The notes under the pieces are model-generated. The model had not been told where the DNA came from. It saw only the letters and a list, made by a program, of their open reading frames with translations, and ran no database searches. From the NCBI GenBank assembly GCA_002778195.1, contig PCDI01000005.1, positions 1,741,690 through 1,805,689 of the forward strand: 64,000 nt of DNA. The letters are read 5' to 3'. Each line of letters begins with the position of its first letter. The stretch's first letter is position 1. The translations under genes and the position numbers were made by a program. This document shows positions 45,701 to 56,633 of the stretch, piece after piece. This DNA comes from Raffaelea ambrosiae. Lineage: Eukaryota; Ascomycota; Sordariomycetes; Ophiostomatales; Ophiostomataceae.

Positions 45701-46263
45701 ATGGCGAAGAAGAAGGGCACCAATTGGTATCTTTGGGGCAAGATGCTCGGCGCGTGAGTGTTGCTTCTTTTCGCTGCTTGCGGCCACTCCGCTCCTCACA
45801 GGCCTCCCCTGCTAACAAGCCGTTCGTTCAGCGGTCTCCTTATGTGCATCGGAGGTCCCGCGCTTACCGTCTATCTCATGCCGACTGAGGAGGAGCTGTT
45901 CAAGAAATACAACCCAGAACTGCAGAAGCGCAGTTTAGAGCGCCGCGAAGAGCGCCAGCAGGAGTTCAATGACTTTGTGGTGAATCTCAAGCGTCAGTCG
46001 AAGAGCAACAAGCCGAGTACGTTCACCCGCCATCCATGCCGTGTTCCCTTTCCAGATCCCTTGTCTTGTTCCTTGCCTTTGCTCTCATTCTTCCATCTTC
46101 TAACTCGGGAACAGTCTGGGTCGTCCAGAAAGAAGAGGCTGAGGCTGCCGCCAAGGCCGCACAAAGCGAAACCCTACGACTGGCCGCCGAGGCCAAGGCC
46201 CAGCGGGACGCCATGCGCAAGGAAGCCGGCCTGGCACCTGAGCCAGAACCTGTCAAGAGGTAG
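45701..46263 (+). CDS. CBP4: CBP4-like cytochrome bc1 complex assembly factor
   Basis: There are three exons, 45701-45753, 45832-46016 and 46115-46263, giving 128 aa. The N-terminus MAKKKGTNWYLWGKMLG leads into a single membrane segment (AGLLMCIGGPALTVYL). The family signature MPTEEELFKKYNPELQKRSL then follows, with EFNDFVVNLKRQSKSNKP and IWVVQKEE across intron 2. An Ala/Glu/Lys helix and MRKEAGLAPE close the protein. CBP4 is a small inner-membrane protein that with Cbp3/Cbp6 stabilises newly made cytochrome b during complex III assembly. Its length, topology and the PTEEELF...YNPEL motif fit well. The next gene in the same direction is NAC beta, 1.4 kb downstream. Confidence 0.92.
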
Positions 46264-47670
46264 CCTCCGCTTCCTCAATTTGCGCTGCTCTACTTTGCTT
46301 CTGCGCGCACTCCATTGCGCTTGTACTTTTATATCCTGCATCTACACGAACGACACGGCGAATATTACGGACATTACACATATCACGACTCTATCTCTAT
46401 TATCTCTTTTATATACACACATGGGTTGAAAAGGCGGGCAGGATTGGAGGCCCAAAAAGCATGAAGCTGGGTCAAAGGGGCACAGGGGGCACGCGGAAGC
46501 TCGGGGAAAAAAGGAATAGGGCGTTTGTTGGTTGCTCATTGGCTTTCAGCACAATTGCATGGGTACATACTCTCAGGCCTTGTCCATCGTGTGATCAAAA
46601 TTGCAAAGTGCTGCCCCGTGGGCATGGTGATCCCTACTACCAGAAGCCAAAAGCTTCTTCTCCACGACGCCACAGCATGCCACAGCATCAGCCACCACTT
46701 GCCCCAGCTCCCGATTAGTAACCCGCGGGGTTAGAACCTTGCGTGAGCCATGGGTCAATGGGCGGTGGGGACCCTGTGACCGCTGAAAAAAAATGTGTGC
46801 GCGGAAGAATCTACTAGCATGAGTAGAGCTGCAAAGGCGGAGCAAAAAAAAAATAGAGAAAAAAAAAGACAGGGACCACCAGCGAAAAAAGGACGTCCCT
46901 GCCGCAAAAACGCACAAGTTTTTGCTCTTTCCGCCCCCGAGTCCACCGGAACATCCTCCACCATCTCGCAAAAACCTACAGCCGCCGATTTTCTTCGCTT
47001 TCTTCCCTCGCCATTGCCAACGTCTTCTCTCCGGCATCCACACTCCCAACCCCGTGCGACCAATCGAGACCACGCCAATTGTCTGTCCCGAGACTTGTCG
47101 CGTGCCGTATACTCTCCCCGGTATGTCTTGCTGCATGTTGCACTTCTCGTGTCGTGCTCTTTTTGTGTCTGTTGCCTGCTTGCAAGCTTGTTGTCCGCTC
47201 TACCGGCCTGCGACCTACCCCATCTTTCGGCCGTGTCCCTCCTCCTCTCTTCACACCCCCTCCGGGGCGTACTACACCCTCCTCATCGCCGGTCCCGATC
47301 GTCGTGTATCTTGGGGTATCTCGGGGCATCTCTACCATCCATGGACCAGCCCGCTTTCCTGTCTCTGCCCTACACCACCTCTGTCCAGTACTGCTTGATA
47401 TTGCTCCTCTGCTCGTCCCGAGAGCATCGCCAGCTTCCAGGCATGCTCTACATCCTCGGCACTTCACTTCAACGGGAAGCCAACGTCCAAAGACACCTCT
47501 CCGCGAATCTCGTCTTCACCGATACCTTTCACGCACCTCTCCAAATGGACGTGCGCCATCCATTTTCATCTGTGCTATTACTGACTTCGTCGTCGTCCAA
47601 TAGATCAAACCTACCCGCGACAATCGTGGCTACATCTTAACGCACTCGACAGCACCAACTCTCCGCTACA
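46264..47670. other. Spacer and leader of the NAC beta gene
   Basis: 46264-46790 is the CBP4 3' flank. From about 46900 to the NAC beta ATG the strand is C/T-rich, as expected for a promoter and long leader of a highly expressed gene. A GTATGT donor at 47120 may mark a leader intron. No separate gene was recognised. Confidence 0.5.
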
Positions 47671-48516
47671 ATGGCCGATCCCGAGGTTCAGGAGCGGCTT
47701 AAGAAGCTCGGCGTCGTGTCGCGCATTGGTACGTTGCAGCTCTCTAGCCTCGTGGTGGTCCCGCATTTTCTTTTGTCCTTCCAGAAAGAAACCTTCCAGA
47801 AGCTAACGTCTTGCAGGGTATGCTGCCCATCTTCCTTTTCTCACTGCATGGCGTCCATGCCTTTACACATACAAAAACGCATGCGTCTTGCTTGTCCCTG
47901 AACTCGACTGACGATTCTATCTCTAGTGGCAAGGGCACTCCCCGGAGAAAGGTCAAGCGTGCCCCCGCTCGGTCGGCTGCCGACGACAAGAAGCTGCAGC
48001 AGCAGCTCAAGAAGCTGAATGTCCAGCCTATCAACCAGATCGAGGAGGTCAACATGTTCAAGAGCGACGGCAACGTCATCCACTTTGCCGCCCCGAAGGG
48101 TAAGTGGTTGAGGGTGAAAAAGAAGAAGGATGAAAATACAGACGAGGAAGAGACGAGGAGGATACAAGGAAGAAGAAGAAGAAAAGAAAAGAAAAGAAAA
48201 GAAAGAAACAGGCTGTGGGTGGGGTAAAGACTCTTCAGACCAGCTAACATGCTTACCAGTCCACGCCGCCGTCCCGTCCAACACCTTTGCCATCTACGGC
48301 AATGGCGAAGACAAGGAGCTCACCGAGCTTGTCCCCGGTATTCTGAACCAGCTCGGCCCCGACTCGCTTGCCTCCCTGCGCAAGCTGGCTGAAAGCTACC
48401 AGAGCATGCAGAAGGCCGGTGAGGACGCCGCTGCTGATGGTGCCGCCCCCGAGGCTGAGGACGACGACGCCATTCCTGACCTCGTCGATAAGACCTTCGA
48501 GGACAAGGTCGAGTAA
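47671..48516 (+). CDS. EGD1: Nascent polypeptide-associated complex beta subunit (NAC beta)
   Basis: Exons are 47671-47728, a single nucleotide at 47817, 47927-48099 and 48260-48516, giving 162 aa. The protein reads MADPEVQERLKKLGVVSRIG, then GKGTPRRKVKRAPARS, the ribosome-contact motif of NAC beta. The NAC domain follows: LKKLNVQPINQIEEVNMF, VIHFAAPK, NTFAIYGNGEDKEL and LVPGILNQLGPDSLASLRK. An acidic tail ends FEDKVE. NAC binds near the ribosomal exit tunnel and shields nascent chains, as a dimer with the alpha subunit. Exon 1 ends ATT-G and the next clear exon begins T-GGC-AAG, which is out of frame unless one G is added between them. A lone G at 47817, flanked by a perfect acceptor (branch CTAAC, TTGCAG) and a GTATGC donor, supplies it. 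Confidence 0.92.
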
Positions 48517-49140
48517 AAATATACATGAAAAATTTGGTTGGGACTCTTTGGGAAAGATGGGAATCACAGAAATACGGAAAAGAAAAAAATCTTAGGAAAA
48601 GGAGCAGGCAGAAAAGGGAATCAAGCTATTTTTTCAACGTCGTTTGAGGGTACAGACTCTCACAAACACAACCCGTTCTCTGTTTCTGTCTCTCTCTGTC
48701 TCTGTCTCTCTCTCTCTCTCTCTCCCTCCCCAGCCTCTTCTCCCTCGTTTCCTCTTTTGTTCCCGCCTCCCTTTACCCCCTCCTTTCTCGCCTTCTTCTA
48801 CCTTTTCTCTTTGACTTGTATTGTTCATTTTCTCGATGCAGGATCCCTGAGGGTAGTCGCTGTATGTGATTGTGCTTTTCTTTGTACCGGCTGGAAGGGG
48901 GAAAAGCACTTACTAGTCCGCAAGAAAAAAAAAGAGTCATTAAAGAGTTCAAGTTGGAACCGGGTGATCCCTTGGTTCTGGTATGCTTTATTTTGATGGG
49001 TATGTATCGTTTGGGGCAAAATTTCTATATGGATAAAGAAAAGTCGATGCTAGTGTCCCAAGGAGCTGGGTTGTTTTTAACATGACAATATCCCCCCATC
49101 CGTTTAATGTTTTCTCTGTGACATTATCTTGAAGCCTAAC
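48517..49140. other. Spacer between convergent genes
   Basis: NAC beta (+) and TAD1 (-) converge here. It contains a (TC)n tract at 48688-48726. No gene was recognised. Confidence 0.6.
48688..48726. repeat. (TC)n microsatellite
   Basis: A TC dinucleotide tract interrupted by a few TG, in the NAC beta 3' flank. Confidence 0.85.
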
Positions 49141-50782
49141 TTACTTCCGGATTATTGTATCCTCCTCTAGACCCCAATATTCGTCGCCCGTATTGCGTGT
49201 CCAGCCTCGCAGGGCATCCTCTTTGGCGCTTTCTTTGACTTGGGTCCGCGCGGCAAGCAGCTCTCCGGACTTGACGTCGCTGTAAAGCTTGGCCATGAAG
49301 AGCTGCTGCAGCTGCTCGTTGCCCGTTCCGCCCTCGTCAGCTAGCGAGGCGACTACCTCCTGTGCAAGCTTCCACATCTTGCGACGCGACGTGGCGCTAG
49401 CCCCAGCCGGGTCAAAGGCCTTGCGTCCGCGGAGAACGCCATTCACGAGGCACTCATTCACGCCGTGGCTGGTCCACACAACAGACACGTTGCTGCTACT
49501 TGTGCTGTTGTTCCTTGAAGATGAAGAAGGTGTATGTGCGGCGGCGGCAGCGGCGACAATGCTTCGCTTGGAAAAGGAAAATTCCAGGTCTGTTGTCTGG
49601 ACGTCAAAAGGCACATATTTGTAGCCACCCGGCCACGTGCGTTCGTGCAAGACGTGCATACGACCAACATCCTTGTCGGCCGAGAAGCAGCGCCGACAGC
49701 CACTTTCTGAATACTGTGAAGTCGGAAGAACCACGGAGCACAGATAGAGGCAGGTGCTGGGAGCCACCAGCAATGAGGCCAATCCACACAGAAGAGATGT
49801 GCACTGTCGCAAGGCCAGTTTATCCGAACACGACTTGGACAGAGTCGGTGGCGCATCGCCACGGCCGGGCTTGCGGCGCACCGTGCCCAGCCTGGAGAAG
49901 TAACCTCGTCCTGCGAGCGGTGTTGATTCCGCGGCGTCCGCTCGTGTTACTGCAGCAGTCGCGTCCGCCGGCAAGCTCCATGGCGAAGCATCTTCCTGTG
50001 CCGCCATGGTCAGCTCCATGCTGGCATCACCACCTATATACAAAGCATGATTATTAGTATTGTAAAGTCCTGTGCCCCCCNCCCCCCCCCCTTCGGCTCT
50101 TTTTTTTTTGGGCAGGGCAAGGTCTCTGTAAAACTTACAGGGAGCTTCGGAGCAGTACATGTGAAGAGCAACACTGTCATTCCATGCAAAAGGGTGGCTG
50201 TTCCAGATGGTCACCGTATCTGTGGCTTCATCGCTTTTGTTGGCTGCCAGCGGACTGATCTCTCCTGGTTTGCGTATATGCAAAAACTCCGAATCTTGTC
50301 CCGCAAGAAGCACATTCTGGCACTCCTGCAGAACAAACCGGTTGAGGGCTCGGAGGACAAGTACTTCAGCATGCCAATCATGCAGACCAACTCCTTTGGC
50401 TGCAAGCAACTTTGACAATGGGAGACACTTCATTCCCGTACTACCCAGTCGTTAGGGGAGCGGCCACCTTGAGCATATAAGCTCTTCGATCTATAATCCC
50501 TACCGGGACACGTCTGGGAACTTACGCCAAAGCCAAACAAACGAGGCGGCCTCCACTTACTATGAGAGTTGGTCAGTCCTCTCGATCAAATTTCTACAAG
50601 AATTTCCTCTCTTCAGGGAACCCCTCTCCCGGCAATTCTACGGAATACACACATTCGGCCACAATGCCACTCAACGGTACCCATTCTCGTACGCCATTGC
50701 CACGAACAGCCGGCTTTCGATTTTTGGGGAGCTTGTCAAACTCATCGAGAACAGTGCGAGCGATGTCGTCTGCCCGAGTCAT
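49141..50782 (-). CDS. TAD1: tRNA-specific adenosine deaminase 1 (A37 to I37 of tRNA-Ala)
   Basis: There are four exons, 50782-50653, 50559-50526, 50440-50139 and 50033-49141, giving 452 aa. The N-terminus reads ADDIARTVLDEFDKLP, then WVPLSGIVAE. The 34-nt second exon supplies LSGGRLVCLALA. Zinc-deaminase motifs follow: GVGLHDWHAEVLVLRALNR (zinc ligand His78, proton-shuttle Glu80), CSEAPCGDASM (Cys151 and Cys156 region, split by intron 3) and GRGDAPPTLSKSCSDKLA with a third Cys near 224. The C-terminal part has SVVWTSHGVNECLVNGVLRGRK, typical of the adenosine deaminase domain. The enzyme makes inosine next to the anticodon of tRNA-Ala. Intron 3 has an unresolved base at 50081 in a poly-C run. 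The gene shares a 446-bp divergent promoter with RPL24. Confidence 0.93.
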
Positions 50783-51228
50783 GGCGAAGGGTGGAAGCAG
50801 CTGGCAGTTTTAAACTTTGCCCAACACAGGCAAAAATCTCTTTATATCCGGCCTCCTCAAACTGTGCGGTAATGTTGATCGCATTTCCATCGGTGTCTTC
50901 TTGGAAAGGTGGTTGCAACGATGAGCAAAGTTGCTACTTACAAGAGGACGAGTCGTTAGGGCGCAAATAGGGCGTGACACAGCACGTGTCTTGTTTTACA
51001 TGCACCCACGTGACTGATTAGTGAGAAAATATGGCTCCAGGCACGCCCCAATAAAGAATTTTGTCCAATCAAGGAAGCCTAAGCGGGGTCTTTCACGCAC
51101 AACAATTTTGTCGAATTTGCAAACCTACTACCTATTTTTCGATTTAGGACGAATTTTCCAATCTCTAACCGGACAGCCTTTTGCACTCCTCACCACAACC
51201 ACAACAGCAATCCCGCCCACCCGTCACA
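50783..51228. promoter_or_regulatory. Divergent promoter shared by TAD1 (-) and RPL24 (+)
   Basis: A 446-bp gap separates the two start codons. It holds two CACGTG E-boxes (50983-50988, 51007-51012), a CCAAT box (51065-51069) and a C/A-rich stretch just before the RPL24 ATG. Confidence 0.6.
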
Positions 51229-52296
51229 ATGAGAGTCTACGACGACACCTTTTCGGGCCAGAAGATTTACCCTGGCAAGGTACGTTTTTGAATGCACAGT
51301 TTACACGAGGAAGGCGCGCCAGTATGCGAAGGAGAGGGATGGAAAAGCGAATAGAGATTGTCAAGAACGAGACAACGCTTCTAGTGTCGGCAGCGCCGTC
51401 GGGAGAAGGACGACGACGACAGCAGCATATTCGTACTCGACTCGGGAGATTGGATGACCGAGAAGCATTGGCGATGGGGGTGGGGATGGGAGGCCAAAGG
51501 AGGCAGGAGCAGAGGAGGGAGGAGGGAGTGAAGAGCACATCAAACGGAAACGAGAAAGAGAGAGAGAGAGAGAGCGTCCTGGCTAACACTGTATTCTCGT
51601 CAGGGTAAAATCTTCGTCCGCGGCGACAGCAAGGTTTTCCGTTTCCAGAACGGCAAGACCGAGTCCCTTTTCCTGCAGCGCAAGAACCCTCGCCGCATCG
51701 CCTGGACCGTTCTCTTCCGCCGCCAGCACCGCAAGGGTATCTCTGAGGTACGCATCATATTCCACCGAAAGAAGCACAAGCAGCCCGGGTGCCCAAGACC
51801 AAGCCAGCAGGACGAGTGATGGAGATGGGGGCGGAAAAGGAAGCTGTATCGGTCTTGGGCTATGCCGAGCTGCACACACACACACACACACAGGCGGCTT
51901 GGGAGCCAGCCCATCACATGTCCATATGACGTGGACTGCCCTCTACTCGCAGAAGAAACGTTCAAAATACGCCCAAGTTTGATGCTAACCATTGTCTCTC
52001 CCCAATTATAGGAAGTCGCCAAGAAGCGCACTCGCCGGACAGTCAAGTCGCAGCGTGCTATTGTCGGTGCTTCCCTGGATGTGATCAAGGAGCGGCGGTC
52101 GATGCGCCCCGAGGCCCGCGCGGCCGCACGGGCAGCGAACCTGAAGGATATCAAGGCGAAGAAGGCCGAGGCCGAGAAGGCCAAGAAGGCTGAGAAGGCC
52201 AAGAAGGCCAGCCTGGCCAAGGGCCAGACCTCCCGCATCCAGAGCAAGCAGGGCTCGCGCGGCGCACAGGTGAAGGTTGCGGCCAACACCCGTTAA
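51229..52296 (+). CDS. RPL24: 60S ribosomal protein L24 (eL24)
   Basis: There are three exons, 51229-51279, 51604-51747 and 52012-52296, giving 159 aa. It starts MRVYDDTFSGQKIYPGK, continues GKIFVRGDSKVFRFQNGKTE, then FLQRKNPRRIAWTVLFRRQH. Exon 3 carries the basic KKRTRRTVKSQRAIVGASLD and the Ala/Lys-rich tail. In most eL24 proteins the N-terminal zinc-binding or zinc-free fold reads CxFSGxxIYPG; here YDDTFSGQKIYPG lacks the cysteine, as in many fungal homologues. Both introns are long (324 and 264 nt), as usual for ribosomal protein genes. I saw no convincing snoRNA in them. Confidence 0.96.
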
Positions 52297-53960
52297 GCAG
52301 TTTCTTTTTTCTTTTGTGAGCGCAACGGGGTCGTGTTGGGACAGCATGGGCTGGAGGGATGTGAGCGAGAAAACAGACACGCCGGGGAGGAAACTCTGCC
52401 GAAATAAAAACATTAAGAAAATGGGAAGGGCTCCAAGCCGCCACACGCTGTATGTGTGCGTCTGGTCTTGTGCGGAAGCTTGTCGGATGGATTCGGGTAA
52501 GGCGGCGTCTTTACGGTGACCATAAAAAAACCCTCTTGTTTCTTTTATATCAAAAAAGAGCCTCAAAAAACCTTTAAAAAGATTACAATCCTGCACATAA
52601 TGGCTACGAACACGTCCAATGCCGGTCGAAGTCTGGGCCATGTTACCTTTTGCCTGGCACACATGTGTGATGTTGCAGCATGCCTAGAGTGTAATATTAC
52701 AGCATGCCTAGCGTGTGATATTACAGCATGCCTAGAGTGTGATGTTACAGCATGCCTCGAGTGGCATGAAAAGGCATTCGCGTCTTCTCGATGCTTGTCG
52801 CGAACAGGCTTGCTTTGTGCACGACCCGCAGGCAATCGCTGCTCGTGGCGGTCCACGGAGCCGTTTGTGGCGCTTGCTCTCATTGGTGCAGACGCAATTA
52901 AGTGAGTGTCTGTGTCAGTCTCTCCGTAGCCCCGTCCGCGGTGTTCTGCAGCCGGTCCTGCCAGTCTGCCAAGCAAATCCCATACGCCTGTCGTCGACCA
53001 GCACTCGGCAATACCATTGTCACAGGATAAGGGCGGCTAATGCACACCAACTCGGGTTAGGAAAAGGGCATGCAGACCGCTGCTTTGGCTGTTCAATTTT
53101 TTTTTCTGTTGTTCGCTGGCGGCGTGCAGGTTTGTTGGGACACTGGACGAGCCGGCCTTTTCACAAGCCAATGGCTCTGGCGCTGAGGGTGCGCGCCTAA
53201 CCGGCCTGGCTGGCCCGGCTGGGCCTGTGGCTGGCTACGCCAGTCCAGCGACACACAATGGACAAGCAGGGCAGAAGAAGCAAGAAGGAAGGCACAACCC
53301 TGGCGGCGCAGAAAAGCGGGCCCTCTTCAATGACGTACCGGCAGCTGAAGGGTGGTTTCCCAGCACAAAAGGACACCAAGTAGGCGCCAAGACGAGGGTG
53401 CCTCATTAAAAGATAAAATAAAATAAAACAGCGATAACGCGCGACCCACGCGAAGCTTCTTCGTTGGGGAAAAGCAAAAACAAAAAAAAAAAACAAAAAA
53501 AAGAGGGAAGGGGTGATGTAAATCCCACCTGGCGACCCTCTCGTGCGTGCCCTCTTTGTGCGTGTAGTTCACTAGCTGGCTTTATTTCTACATTACTTGG
53601 CGGCAGCGTCGCTCAAAGGCCTCCGGCGCATTTCGTCTTCCCTTCTGTCCTCTTCTGTCCTCCCCGTCGTCCCGTCGTCTTCGCTCTCTTTTTTTGTCAT
53701 CCAATTCGCTCCGTATTCTAATTATTCTTTCTGCATCGTTGTTTCTGGCCATCCCTTCCGTCGCGAGAGCTCCAAATTGGGCGGCCTTTTTTTCTTTCTT
53801 TGGTAGCTTTCTATTGGTGGCTTCTTCATTTTTGTGTATTCTTTTTGTGCGTGCATGTGCTATTTCTTCATGATCGGAAAGCTGGGACTCGCCTCATAGA
53901 ACCTCTCTTTTCTGCCCGCCTCCGCCGTCGCCAACCCGCGCGCCGCCATCGATCGCCACG
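52297..53960. other. Spacer upstream of the CDP-alcohol phosphotransferase
   Basis: It holds a 24-bp minisatellite (52676-52763), and from 53580 a C/T-rich stretch that probably serves as promoter and leader. No gene was recognised. Confidence 0.6.
52676..52763. repeat. 24-bp minisatellite with paired ends
   Basis: About 3.7 copies of a 24-bp unit starting AGCATGCCTAGAGTGT and ending GATATTAC or similar. Each unit contains GCATGC and a near-palindromic TAATATTA. Confidence 0.85.
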
Positions 53961-55606
53961 ATGGTCTACCTGCGCCAGGAAGCCCTTTCCGGGCTCAAGC
54001 TGTACAAGTACTCGGGCGTCGACCGCAGTCTTACGTCCAAGTACATCCTCAAGCCCTTCTACAACAATGTGGTGCTGCCGTGCTTCCCGCGGTCCATGGC
54101 GCCCAACCTGATCACCCTGTCCGGGTTCATGTTTGTTGTCGCCAACCTGATCACGCTGCTGTGGTACAACCCGACCCTCGACCAGGACTGCCCGTCGTGG
54201 GTGTACTACAGCTGGGCCGTGGGCCTGTTCCTGTACCAGACCTACGATGCCGTCGACGGCGCGCAAGCGTGAGTTTTGCTGTTCCCAGCACAAGCCGGCG
54301 GGCCAACTGAGCTGACAGCAGCCTCCAGACGGAGAACACACCAGAGCAGCCCCCTCGGCGAGCTGTTTGACCACGGCGTCGACGCCCTCAACACGTCTCT
54401 CGAAGTCATCATCTTTGCCGGCTCGCAGAACATGGGCCAGGACTGGCGGACAGTTGCTGTCTTGTTTGCCTGTGCGTATATTGTCTTCCTGCTGTTTTTC
54501 TGCTGTTTTCCTGCTGTCCTCCTGTTGTCTTCCTGCGTCCACGCAACGCAACAACTCCTCTCCACTGGGCTAACCCTACTCAAGCGCTCCTGACCTTCTA
54601 CGTCCAAACATGGGAGGAGTACCACACCCACACCCTGAAGCTCGGCATCGTCAATGGGCCCGTCGAGGGCGTCCTGATCCTGGTCGCCGTCTATGCTCTG
54701 ACCGGCTACATGGGCGGCGCCTCCTTCTGGGCGCAGCCCATGCTGCCCACGATCGGCGTCCCGCCCGAGCTGCGCGAGAAGGTGCCCGAGCTGCTGCGCG
54801 ACCTCTCCTTCACCGACTGGTACATGGTCCAGGGCACGGTCGTGCTGGTGTACAACACGGCCGAGTCTGCCCGCACCGTGCTGAAGGTGTGGCGCCAGGA
54901 GCGCAAGGAGGCCAAGGCCAGCAAGTCCAAGAAGGCGGCAGGCAAGGCCAAAAGCAACCGCAGCGGCCATCCTCTGCTCGGTCTCCTTCCCTTTGTCGCC
55001 ACGTGGATTCTGGTCCTCTCGTACCTGGTACTGCAGCCCGAGATCCTGCACAACCATTTGGTGCCCTTTGTCTTCTTCGTCGGCATCGTCAATGCCTACT
55101 CGGTCGGCCAGATGATCACCGCCCACGTCGCGCACCTGCCCTTCCCCTACCACAACGTCCTCATTCTGCCGCTCGCCTACGGTGTTGTGGACTCGCTGGG
55201 GCCGGTCCTCCTGCAGCACCAGGGCGAGGTGGCGCAGTTCGTCTTTGGCGAGAAGCCCGTGCCGTCCTGGTTCGTCCTGGGCTGGCCCAGCGCCCTCGGC
55301 AGCGGTGTCTATCAGGTGGCATTTATGTTCTGCCTGCTGGGCACGGCTGTGGGCGTGTACGGCTCCTTTGTGGTTGACGTCATCGTCACCATTTGCGATT
55401 ATCTGGACATCTGGTGCCTTAAGATCAAGCACCCCTATGTCGAGGAGTCTGCGCCAGAGCCCAAGAAGATTGCCGCCAAGGCCAACGGCAAGTCCGGTAA
55501 TGGCCAGGCCAGCAACGGCAAAGCTAGCAACGGCAAGGCCGGTAAATCTTCGGCGCCGGCATCTTCCTCGCGGCCAGCGACTCGGCGGTCCAAACGACTC
55601 AATTAA
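53961..55606 (+). CDS. Choline/ethanolamine phosphotransferase (CPT1/EPT1 family)
   Basis: There are three exons, 53961-54268, 54329-54471 and 54585-55606, giving 490 aa. The CDP-alcohol phosphotransferase signature is complete but split by intron 1: DAVDGAQA, then RR, and GELFDHGVDA (DxxDG, AR, GxxxDxxxD) near residues 95-125. Before it are YKYSGVDRSLTSKYIL and MAPNLITLSGF, both typical of the family, and multiple membrane helices follow. A Lys/Ala-rich loop (KEAKASKSKKAAGKAK) and a Lys/Ser/Asn-rich tail are exposed. The enzyme moves phosphocholine or phosphoethanolamine from the CDP form onto diacylglycerol in the ER/Golgi, the last step of the Kennedy pathway. Choice between CPT and EPT cannot be made from sequence. 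Confidence 0.93.
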
Positions 55607-56633
55607 GCTGGCAAAATTAATGGCTGTCAAAAAGAAACAGGCCAGTGTGAGCTGGCATAGGGGTACAGTGCCCCCCCCCCCCCCCCCTTTCGGGACCTTT
55701 TTGGAAAGATTTGGAGTTCGTTTTTTCCTTTCTTCACTGTGTCTCTCTTCCTCCCTCTCGCCCCTCGATCCATTGTCTTCTATATTACTGCCTATAATGT
55801 CTTGTCGTTGTGCTTCATAATTTATTTTCCTGTGCTTCTCTTAGTATTAAGTACCCTTGTCTCTCACCGGCTACTGACGTTCTATGAGGGCGCCAACGAC
55901 AGGAAGAGATGTCTCTTGTCTACACGTCATTATATTCCAATATGTGCAGAGATCGGTGGCATTTCTTCCCATTCCATTCTGAGATCCAAAGAGGTGTTCG
56001 GCGTCTGGCACAGCAAAGGATTCACACTGCCTCACGGAGAAGGTCTTGCTGTTTATATTGTTTCTGCTTCTATCTTGTTCTGTTCCGTTTTCTTCTGGCA
56101 ATGAAAAGTACATAGCGTTTTACAAAGCATAGATGTAAATATATAAAAGCATCATTTCATTTGGTTGGTTTTGTTGTAGCTCCTAGTCATGCAAATCCTA
56201 AAAAAAATCCGTTCCCTCGGCCTCCTTCTCGGCTCGTATATATGGTCGTAATCCATAGCCCTCGAGGGCCAGGCTTATTGTAAATGCAAATCAAATGTGT
56301 GTCCGGTTTGAGTATAACGTGGGTTGTTCTTTTCCCATCGCGCTAAACCCATTTCCAGTCAAAGAAAAAAGAAGGAGAGAAAAATCAACTCATGAGAAGA
56401 GAACGAATGGCAAGAAATGGAAATGAGAAAGGAAGAGAAAGAGAAAGAGAAAGTAAATAACAAGAAAACTGAGTGAAAAGCGTAAGCGTGAAACAAAGAA
56501 AGAGGAATACCCAAACTCTCTTCCTTGAGAGTATAAAGATCTGCGGTCCAATCCAAACGCCTTTTTTTTTCTCCGACACTTCTCCAACGCTTCCCCAGCA
56601 CTCCCTTGGGATCAGACATCAAGTCAGACACTC
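55607..56633. other. Spacer between convergent genes
   Basis: The phosphotransferase (+) and the bZIP gene (-) converge. A run of C at 55671-55687 lies about 65 bp past the stop codon. No gene was recognised. Confidence 0.6.

Noticed and set aside
51280..51603. snoRNA in the long first intron of RPL24
   Set aside because: I found no convincing paired C (RTGATGA) and D (CTGA) boxes or H/ACA layout.
52676..52763. CRISPR-like array
   Set aside because: The units are directly adjacent without unique spacers, and the DNA is eukaryotic. It is a minisatellite.
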